Shown piece by piece: positions 1 through 4,287 of a stretch of 5,654 nucleotides of DNA. The stretch is from assembly GCA_958420075.1 (NCBI GenBank), contig CATZIM010000133.1:1-5654 (forward strand). Reading direction: 5' to 3'. How positions within the stretch are numbered: the stretch's first letter is position 1; the number at the start of each line of letters is the position of its first letter. Under the pieces are notes generated by a model. That model worked only from the letters and a program-made list of their open reading frames with translations, made no database searches and had not been told where the DNA came from. A program made the position numbers and the translations under genes. This DNA is from an uncultured Clostridia bacterium (GTDB lineage Bacteria; Bacillota; Clostridia; Lachnospirales; Anaerotignaceae).

Positions 1-44
1 AACCATGCAGTTAGTCTGCGAAGGCAAAAAGGAGGCATACAATT

Positions 45-395
45 ATGAAACGAATGGCAATTTGTGCTGTCACAGCGACAGTGATGCTGGGCGTCACCGG
101 CTGCGGCGGCAATACAGCAAACAATCTGGGTGCCACAGACGATTATCGGAATGATGTCTATGGCAGCAATGTTTATTGGGATGAAAGCTACGGCATCAAT
201 AATGGCGCATACTGGGATCGCACCACTTACGGCACACCAAAGAGCACCGATACAGGCTCTTTTGCCAAAGATGTGAAAAATGGCGTGGAAAACATGGCTA
301 ATGACGTGAAAAACGGCGTGGAAAATGTGGGCAATGACATGAAAAACGCCGTGAATGACGCCACAAATACCAACAGCAGAAACATGATGAACTGA
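45..395 (+). CDS. Small lipoprotein with 11-residue tandem repeats
   Basis: Predicted secreted lipoprotein of 116 residues, function unknown. The N-terminus has a basic start (MKRM), a hydrophobic core and a lipobox V17-T18-G19-C20, so cleavage before Cys20 and lipid attachment at the outer face of the membrane is expected. Residues 34-63 are rich in Tyr, Asn and Gly with a loose YWDxxYG-type repeat. Residues 76-108 are three 11-residue repeats, DVKNGVENMAN, DVKNGVENVGN and DMKNAVNDATN, an amphipathic helical pattern like that of LEA or apolipoprotein-type repeats. The start is fixed by AAGGAGG nine bases upstream of the ATG. The TauE half-transporter gene begins 18 bases after the stop, so the two may be co-transcribed. 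I recognise no named family. The lipoprotein call is firm; the role is open. Confidence 0.85.
   Translation: MKRMAICAVTATVMLGVTGCGGNTANNLGATDDYRNDVYGSNVYWDESYGINNGAYWDRTTYGTPKSTDTGSFAKDVKNGVENMANDVKNGVENVGNDMKNAVNDATNTNSRNMMN
270..368 (+). repeat. 33-bp tandem repeat, three copies, inside the lipoprotein gene
   Basis: Three in-frame 33-bp units (270-302, 303-335, 336-368) encode the 11-residue repeats of the lipoprotein. Units 1 and 2 are nearly identical around GTGAAAAA(T/C)GGCGTGGAAAA; unit 3 has diverged. An 11-residue period is typical of a straight amphipathic helix that lies on a surface or membrane. Confidence 0.75.
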
Positions 396-413
396 CCGAA
401 GGGGGCGTAAGCC

Positions 414-770
414 ATGGGCGAAAAGGTGAAAATACGCCTGACGGGGCTGGTGACAGGCTTTGTCAATGGGCTGTTTGGCAGCGGCGGCGGTACCTTAGTG
501 GTGCCTGCCATGGAGCGGTTCCTCCATGTGGAAACCCATAAAGCCCACGCCACTGCCATAGCGGTGATACTGCCTCTCAGTGTCCTTTCTCTCCTGATTT
601 ATTTCTGGCAGGGAGAAATGGCATGGCAGGTTGCCCTTTGGGCTTCCGGCGGCGGTATCATCGGCGGAAGAATTGGTGCCAAACTGCTGGGAAAACTCAG
701 CGGCATGTGGCTCCACCGGATATTCGGCTTGTTTCTCCTTGCGGCAGCCGTCCGCATGGTGCTGTGTTAG
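414..770 (+). CDS. TauE/SafE (TSUP) half-transporter, N-terminal half
   Basis: Membrane protein of 118 residues matching one repeat of the TauE/SafE family (Pfam TauE, PF01925), exporters of sulfite, sulfoacetate and related anions; full-length members are about 250 residues with two such repeats. The signature GLVTGFVNGLFGSGGG (11-26), followed by VVPAM, is the conserved first-helix loop. Hydrophobic segments lie at about 8-31, 47-65, 71-92 and 99-117. The ATG at 414 has a purine-rich AAGGGGG eight to ten bases upstream and lies 18 bases after the lipoprotein stop. The stop codon at 768-770 overlaps the presumed GTG start of the second half. The substrate cannot be read from the sequence. 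A frameshifted single gene is the alternative, but the break falls exactly at the repeat boundary, which favours a true two-gene arrangement. Confidence 0.82.
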   Translation: MGEKVKIRLTGLVTGFVNGLFGSGGGTLVVPAMERFLHVETHKAHATAIAVILPLSVLSLLIYFWQGEMAWQVALWASGGGIIGGRIGAKLLGKLSGMWLHRIFGLFLLAAAVRMVLC

Positions 771-1156
771 GCGTATTGCTGGCGGGGCTTCTGGCAGGCA
801 TCGTCAGCGGTATGGGCATTGGCGGCGGCGCCATCCTCATTCCTGTGATCCTCTGGGTGACGGATGTGACACAGCAGCAGGCACAGGGCGTGAATCTGCT
901 GTACTTTCTGCCAACGGCAGCCGTTGCCCTTGTGACCCATGTGAAAAATGGAAGCGTGGAAACGCCTGTGGCAAAATCCCTCATCTGGACAGGACTTCTG
1001 GGCGCTGCCGCCGGAGCTTTGCTGGCATTGTGGCTGGAGGGAGAACTGCTGCGGAAATTATTCGGCGGTTTTCTCTTTGCCGTTGGTCTGGCAGAGCTGT
1101 ATAAAGGCAGAAAAGAGCAGACAACAGATGGAAAGGAGAAGGATCATGGACTATAA
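764..1156 (+). CDS. TauE/SafE (TSUP) half-transporter, C-terminal half
   Basis: Second TauE/SafE repeat, 130 residues from a GTG start. The start is inferred: GTG at 764 lies in GTGTTAG, overlapping the stop of the first half by seven bases, and gives a protein that opens directly with the conserved helix GLLAGIVSGMGIGGGAILIP (8-27). This lines up with GLVTGFVNGLFGSGGG in the first half. No clear Shine-Dalgarno is seen, so translation is probably coupled to the upstream gene. TTG at 776 is a possible later start. Hydrophobic segments lie at about 3-31, 44-60, 72-92 and 97-112, then a short charged tail. The two halves presumably assemble into one exporter. The 3' end overlaps the next small gene by 11 bases. 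Confidence 0.8.
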   Translation: MLGVLLAGLLAGIVSGMGIGGGAILIPVILWVTDVTQQQAQGVNLLYFLPTAAVALVTHVKNGSVETPVAKSLIWTGLLGAAAGALLALWLEGELLRKLFGGFLFAVGLAELYKGRKEQTTDGKEKDHGL

Positions 1157-1316
1157 GGACTTTGAAAAGCTGAAAGAACGGTTTTCCCGTGCCAATACCG
1201 ATGAGAAAGTTTCTCTCTATGTGAACACACCGGGACTGACCAAAGACCAGTATCGGGAACTGCTTGAAATGTACCCCAAAAAAGACTGGAATCTGCTGGA
1301 TCAGGCGCTGTGGTAA
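1146..1316 (+). CDS. Small acidic/basic protein of unknown function, 56 residues
   Basis: Short soluble protein beginning MDYKDFEKLKERF and ending LLDQALW. It is placed by a good ribosome binding site (GGAAAGGAGAAGG, 1131-1143) just before the ATG at 1146, and by its 11-base overlap with the end of the TauE half gene, a common arrangement for a translationally coupled last gene. It is rich in charged residues and probably forms two or three helices (about 2-15, 35-44 and 49-55), with no signal peptide or membrane segment. The motif LTKDQYRELLEMYPKKDW looks like a folded helical module rather than random translation. I recognise no family. A 15-bp hairpin begins five bases after the stop, consistent with it ending the transcript. 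Confidence 0.65.
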   Translation: MDYKDFEKLKERFSRANTDEKVSLYVNTPGLTKDQYRELLEMYPKKDWNLLDQALW

Positions 1317-1320
1317 AAGA

Positions 1321-1355
1321 TATGAGCACAAAACCCTCATGGTTTTGTGCTCATA
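1321..1355 (+). terminator. Perfect 15-bp hairpin after the TauE operon
   Basis: Left arm 1321-1335 (TATGAGCACAAAACC) pairs perfectly with right arm 1341-1355 (GGTTTTGTGCTCATA) around the 5-base loop CTCAT. It begins five bases after the stop of the 56-residue protein, as an operon terminator would. On the + strand the following bases (CTGTTAAAAAC) are a poor T-tract, so termination may be weak. On the - strand the hairpin is followed by TCTTTTACC, a better T-rich run, so it may also act on transcripts entering from the right. Its core is nearly identical to the terminator at 1581-1616. Confidence 0.6.
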
Positions 1356-1607
1356 CTGTTAAAAACTATATTTTACACTTTTGCAAGAACGCGGAAGGGC
1401 TTGGGAAACAAAGCGTGTCCCAAATTCAATCCGCAGTCAGAATTCATTTCTGACGAGGAAAAGCGGGAGTTTCAAGGCTTTAAGCCGATGGGACTCCTGC
1501 TTTATACTTCTGTCTACTCGTCAAAGTCTTGAATGAAATGAGACTTTGACGACAGGGTGACGATTTTTTCGACACCCTGCAAGCACAAAACCCCATGGTT
1601 TTGTGCT
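1326..1607. repeat. Near-identical palindromes flanking the structured region
   Basis: The segment GCACAAAACCCTCATGGTTTTGTGCT begins at 1327, and the same sequence lacking one T (GCACAAAACCCCATGGTTTTGTGCT) runs at 1583-1607. The two copies are about 256 bases apart, on either side of the stem-loop cluster. Because each copy is a palindrome, the arms can also pair with each other (1341-1350 with 1583-1592), which would compete with the terminator hairpin. They may be duplicated terminators, ends of an inserted element, or members of a genome-wide hairpin family. Confidence 0.6.
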
Positions 1608-1616
1608 TTTTCTTTT
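1391..1616 (+). ncRNA. Candidate structured RNA or folded intergenic repeat
   Basis: This gene-free stretch is packed with successive stems found by eye: 1391-1395/1430-1434 enclosing 1401-1406/1418-1423 (TTGGGA/TCCCAA); 1436-1442/1448-1454 (GTCAGAA/TTCTGAC); 1460-1470/1493-1503 (AAAGCGGGAGT/ACTCCTGCTTT, one G-U) enclosing 1476-1479/1483-1486; 1518-1529/1541-1552 (TCGTCAAAGTCT/AGACTTTGACGA); 1553-1563/1569-1579 (one A-A mismatch); then the intrinsic terminator 1581-1616. The stems abut with few spare bases, more than chance would give. A weak promoter could be TTGTGC (1345-1350), 16 bases, TATATT (1367-1372). The direction of transcription is not certain because such stems fold on either strand. 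It may be a small RNA, or a dispersed repeat of the REP/MITE kind. I match it to no known Rfam class. Confidence 0.4.
1581..1616 (+). terminator. Strong intrinsic terminator
   Basis: Left arm 1581-1592 (AAGCACAAAACC) pairs perfectly with right arm 1597-1608 (GGTTTTGTGCTT) around the loop CCAT, followed by a T-rich run TTTTTCTTTT to 1616. This is a textbook Rho-independent terminator for + strand transcription. It would end either read-through from the TauE operon or a transcript of the structured region 1391-1579. Confidence 0.85.
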
Positions 1617-1688
1617 GGTATGGATTCTGTTTTTTATGGATATGCTTTTTTGTGATACCATGCCCCATGGATTTGGGTGGGATACATA

Positions 1689-1717
1689 TTTCCATTTGAC
1701 GGCATATCTGCTATAAT
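1689..1717 (+). promoter_or_regulatory. Extended -10 housekeeping promoter for the right-hand operon
   Basis: TATAAT at 1712-1717 is a perfect -10 box preceded by TG one base away (TGCTATAAT), an extended -10. A 17-base spacer places TTTCCA (1689-1694), matching four of six -35 positions. Transcription should start near 1724, about 30 bases before the ATG at 1753. A small palindrome, CCATG-CCC-CATGG (1658-1670), lies just upstream and might be a regulator site; that is speculative. Confidence 0.7.
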
Positions 1718-1752
1718 AAAGCAAAACAAAGGAAGAAAGGCGGTGGCACGGC

Positions 1753-2055
1753 ATGCAGCTCATTGAAAACCTGTTTGTGGGAGAAAGTGTGGGAAATCTG
1801 GGTACAGTGGTTTATAGTCTGAAACGGGACATTCCTGTTTTTCGTCTGTACTGTCTGGTGTATTTTGCGGACAGAAACCGGATAGAAATCCTTTCCTCCA
1901 AAGAGCTGTTCACAAAGAAATACCGCAGCCGCAAAGGCATCATTGCCGGTGTTGCCATGGGGCGGCACGAAGCTGTTGACCTGCTGTGCTACATGCTGGA
2001 AGAGGCGGCGAAAGCCGGGCGGGATTTGACAGACCCGTCGGCGTGGCTGCAATAA
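1753..2055 (+). CDS. Conserved-looking protein of unknown function, 100 residues
   Basis: Soluble protein opening MQLIENLFVGESVGNLGTVV. It contains an alternating hydrophobic stretch at about 17-50 (VVYSLKRDIPVFRLYCLVYF then RIEILSS) suggesting beta strands, a basic segment KKYRSRKG (55-62), and a C-terminal helix DLLCYMLEEAAKAG (76-89). No signal peptide or clear membrane helix is present. The ATG is the first start after the extended -10 promoter. Upstream purines (GGAAGAAAGGCGGTGG) provide a moderate ribosome binding site. It is the first gene of the right-hand operon, 15 bases before the DUF1461 gene. I do not recognise the family and give no function. Confidence 0.7.
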   Translation: MQLIENLFVGESVGNLGTVVYSLKRDIPVFRLYCLVYFADRNRIEILSSKELFTKKYRSRKGIIAGVAMGRHEAVDLLCYMLEEAAKAGRDLTDPSAWLQ

Positions 2056-2070
2056 AAAGAGGATGATGAA

Positions 2071-2790
2071 GTGAAGAAATTCGGTTGGCGTTTTTTGGGG
2101 TTTGTAGCATCTCTCGCGTTGATGCCTGCCCTTCTTTTGACCTGTGTCCAGTGGCGTGTCAGCTCCATGGATTATTTCCGGGAGGAATACGCCAAATATG
2201 ACGTTTTGGAACGGGTGGATATGAACATGGATGACCTTTTGTATCTGACAGAGGAAATGATGGCATATCTTTACGATAAGCGGGAAGAATTACAGGTGAC
2301 TGTTCCCATTGGCGGAGAAGAACTGCCTTTTTTCAGTAAAAAGGAAATCCGCCATATGGTGGATGTAAAAAATTTGTTTTCCGCAGGCATGGATATCCGT
2401 AATGGCTGTTTGGTGTTTACCCTTGCAGCGGCCATTGTCATGTTCGCGAAGAAAAAAGGAAGGACATTCCTGCGTACCCTGCAGGCGGGCATTGGTATGT
2501 TTTTTGCCGCCTGTGGTTTGCTGGTGGCATTGATGCTGACAGACTTCAATAAATATTTTACCCAGTTTCACCTGATATTTTTTGATAATAATGACTGGAT
2601 ACTGGATGAGCGGGTGGACCGCCTCATCAATATTGTGCCCGAGGGCTTTTTCAGTGACACTGCCTTTTGGATTGGCGGTGTGTTTCTGGGGGTGTGCCTC
2701 CTGCTGTTTGTGGGAGCAGAAATCATCCTGCGCCTTTGGGGCAGAAAATACTTGACGGAAGAACAGAATGGGAGCGTTGAAATCCATTGA
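2071..2790 (+). CDS. DUF1461/TIGR01906 membrane protein, Lit (lipoprotein transacylase) family
   Basis: Integral membrane protein of 239 residues with helices at about 8-27, 111-126, 137-157 and 198-220, leaving two large loops (29-108 and 158-196) on the same, probably outer, side. Family features are visible: EEYAKYDVLERVDMNMDDLL (38-57), KEIRHMVDVKNLF (91-103), FTQFHLIFFDNNDW (163-176) and PEGFFSD (190-196). This is the DUF1461/TIGR01906 family, which includes Lit of Bacillus cereus and Enterococcus. Lit moves an acyl chain within the lipid-modified N-terminal cysteine of lipoproteins to make the lyso form. The two histidines expected at the Lit active site correspond by eye to His95 and His167, both in the outer loops. 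The GTG start at 2071 has AAGAGG eight bases upstream. The stop overlaps the next gene by four bases. The family call is strong; the exact enzyme activity is inferred. Confidence 0.82.
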   Translation: MKKFGWRFLGFVASLALMPALLLTCVQWRVSSMDYFREEYAKYDVLERVDMNMDDLLYLTEEMMAYLYDKREELQVTVPIGGEELPFFSKKEIRHMVDVKNLFSAGMDIRNGCLVFTLAAAIVMFAKKKGRTFLRTLQAGIGMFFAACGLLVALMLTDFNKYFTQFHLIFFDNNDWILDERVDRLINIVPEGFFSDTAFWIGGVFLGVCLLLFVGAEIILRLWGRKYLTEEQNGSVEIH

Positions 2791-3881
2791 TTGGCGTATT
2801 GTTGTTTATATTAAAGTGCATAGGGATTCTCCTGCTGGCGCTGGTATGCCTGTTGCTGCTCATCACGCTTGTGGTGCTTCTTGCGCCCATTCGCTATGAG
2901 GCTGGGGGCGAGAAAACCGATGCCATCCGGGCAGATGGTCAGATCAAATGGCTGTTTGTGCAGGTGGTGGCAAGATGGCAGATGGGGGATAAAGAACCAT
3001 TTGTGGATTTGCTCATTTTCGGGAAATCCTTGCTGGAGAAAAAGAAGGCTAAAGCCAAAGCCGCAAGGAAAAAACGGAAGAAACCCCGGCCCCAGAAAGA
3101 GGGAGATTTGATTTATACTAGGGAAAAGGCAGCGCCGCCAAAGGATACGCCGCCCAGACCGGTTATGGAGCAGGAAGTTCCCAAAGAAGTTGTAAAAGAA
3201 GAAGTTATAAAAGAAGAAATTCCGAAAAAGGAACCTCCAAAAGAGGAAATCCGTAAAGAGAAAATCCCGAAGGAAGAACCTCGGAAAGAAGAACCTCCAA
3301 AAGAGGAAATTCCCAAGGAAGCACCGGAAGAAAGTAAAAAAGAACCCAACACCGTCCGTCCCATGCAGAAAAAACAGGGCATGCGGCGGGTACGTTTGGA
3401 AGATATTGAAGAGGAAAAGCCCACCGAACCAAAAGCGGAGGACTTCCCTGACGATTTGGATGATGCCTTTTTCACCGGAGAAGATGGGGACGCAGAGAAA
3501 AAGGAAGAAAATCCCCTGTGGAAACAGCTTCTGGCGGTGGAGGACAAAAAAGGCATTGCCAAAGCCTTGTGGAAATTCATCAAGCGTATGGCAAAGGGCA
3601 TCCTACCGGGGCACCTCATCATCAAAGGTACCTTTGGCACGGGGGACCCTGTCTGGACAGGGTATCTTCTGGCAATGGCAGGCATATTGAAAGGAAAATT
3701 CGGCGAAGATCTGGAAATCAAAGGGGATTTTGCCAAAGCCACAGCGGAAAACATCGTTGTGCGGGTGAAAGGGAAAATCGTTCCTGGCTATCTCCTTTAC
3801 AGCACACTGGCTTTTGCATTGGCGAAGCCTGTACGCCGTTTGATTATGACACTGTGGAAAGGAAGAAAACAGCATGAGTAA
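2787..3881 (+). CDS. DUF2953 (YtfI-like) membrane-anchored protein with long K/E/P linker
   Basis: Protein of 364 residues with one strong N-terminal membrane helix (about 3-33), a short beta-rich part (36-82, including IKWLFVQVVARW), a long charged linker (85-245) and a C-terminal domain (245-364). The C-terminal part holds the family motif GTFGTGDPVWTGYLLAMAGI (281-300). This layout and its position directly before gerW/ytfJ match DUF2953, the family of B. subtilis YtfI, whose function is unknown. The linker between 130 and 185 is a run of KEE(I/P)PKEE-type units. The start is taken as TTG at 2787, which overlaps the previous stop as TTGA and is the first possible start after an in-frame stop; TTG at 2799 or 2802 is also possible. 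Gene order suggests coupled translation with gerW, which it overlaps by eight bases. Confidence 0.8.
   Translation: MIGVLLFILKCIGILLLALVCLLLLITLVVLLAPIRYEAGGEKTDAIRADGQIKWLFVQVVARWQMGDKEPFVDLLIFGKSLLEKKKAKAKAARKKRKKPRPQKEGDLIYTREKAAPPKDTPPRPVMEQEVPKEVVKEEVIKEEIPKKEPPKEEIRKEKIPKEEPRKEEPPKEEIPKEAPEESKKEPNTVRPMQKKQGMRRVRLEDIEEEKPTEPKAEDFPDDLDDAFFTGEDGDAEKKEENPLWKQLLAVEDKKGIAKALWKFIKRMAKGILPGHLIIKGTFGTGDPVWTGYLLAMAGILKGKFGEDLEIKGDFAKATAENIVVRVKGKIVPGYLLYSTLAFALAKPVRRLIMTLWKGRKQHE
3231..3310 (+). repeat. 60-base-period direct repeat in the DUF2953 linker
   Basis: The 20-base sequence GAACCTCCAAAAGAGGAAAT occurs at 3231-3250 and again at 3291-3310, exactly 60 bases (20 codons) apart and in frame. 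It encodes EPPKEE-type linker units. Exact repeats of this kind can change copy number by slippage or recombination, so the linker length may vary between strains. Confidence 0.8.
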
Positions 3882-4269
3882 AGAATTTGACACTTCATTG
3901 GATGTATTATTCGGAAAAGTAGACGAACTGGTTTCCACCAAAACCGTTGTAGGGGAAGCCATCGTTATTGGCGATGTAACACTGCTGCCTTTGATTGAAG
4001 TTGGCGTTGGTGTTGGTCTGGGGGGCAAGGATTCCGGCGGTTCCGCTGGCGGTATGGGTGCCAGAATTACACCTTCCGCCGTGCTGGCAATCCAGAACGG
4101 CAGCGTGCAGCTCATCAACATTAAGAATCAGGATGCTGTCAGCAAGCTCATCGACATGGCACCCGGCGTTGTGAACAAACTGAACTTTGGTGCTGTTTTC
4201 GGTCATAAGAAAGAAGAAAAGCCCGAACCGGATGTAAAGTTTGAAGAAGAATTGGTTGTTGAGGAATAA
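3874..4269 (+). CDS. gerW: GerW family sporulation protein (YtfJ)
   Basis: Protein of 131 residues recognised as Spore_YtfJ (Pfam PF09579, TIGR02874). Visible features are an N-terminal helix with VLFGKVDELV (11-20), the TVVGEAIVIGDVTLLPLIEV segment (24-43), a glycine-rich loop VGVGVGLGGKDSGGSAGGMG (43-62), the conserved ARITPSAVLAIQNG (63-76), and an acidic/basic tail after about 110. In B. subtilis the orthologue is made in the forespore and is needed for normal spore germination; its biochemical activity is not known to me. Homologues also occur in some non-sporulating organisms, so the gene supports but does not prove spore formation. The ATG at 3874 follows GGAAAGGAAG and overlaps the DUF2953 stop by eight bases. 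No forespore promoter was identified immediately upstream. Confidence 0.9.
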   Translation: MSKEFDTSLDVLFGKVDELVSTKTVVGEAIVIGDVTLLPLIEVGVGVGLGGKDSGGSAGGMGARITPSAVLAIQNGSVQLINIKNQDAVSKLIDMAPGVVNKLNFGAVFGHKKEEKPEPDVKFEEELVVEE

Positions 4270-4287
4270 AAAACTGGGGGGATACCC

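Noticed and set aside
623..1156. Extended 177-residue version of the second TauE half
   Set aside because: The extra N-terminal residues are an out-of-frame reading of the first half, with no transporter character; similarity begins right after the GTG at 764.
1146..1160. MDYKD resembling the start of the FLAG epitope
   Set aside because: Coincidence: the match is only five residues, and the rest of the protein and its genomic context look natural.
948..1316. 122-residue version of the 56-residue protein
   Set aside because: The first 66 residues are an out-of-frame reading of the transporter, and the ribosome binding site lies just before the ATG at 1146.
1347..1532. 61-codon open frame in the intergenic region
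   Set aside because: Its GTG start lies inside a terminator-like hairpin, it has no ribosome binding site, and its bases are better explained by successive RNA stems.
1696..1717. TTGACG as -35 box for the TATAAT at 1712
   Set aside because: The spacer would be only 10 bases, too short for a sigma-A type promoter; TTTCCA with a 17-base spacer plus the extended -10 is a better fit.
3113..3754. Long antisense frame rich in Ser, Phe and Gly
   Set aside because: It is the mirror of the K/E/P repeat codons of the DUF2953 gene on the + strand; low-complexity codons keep the opposite frame open.
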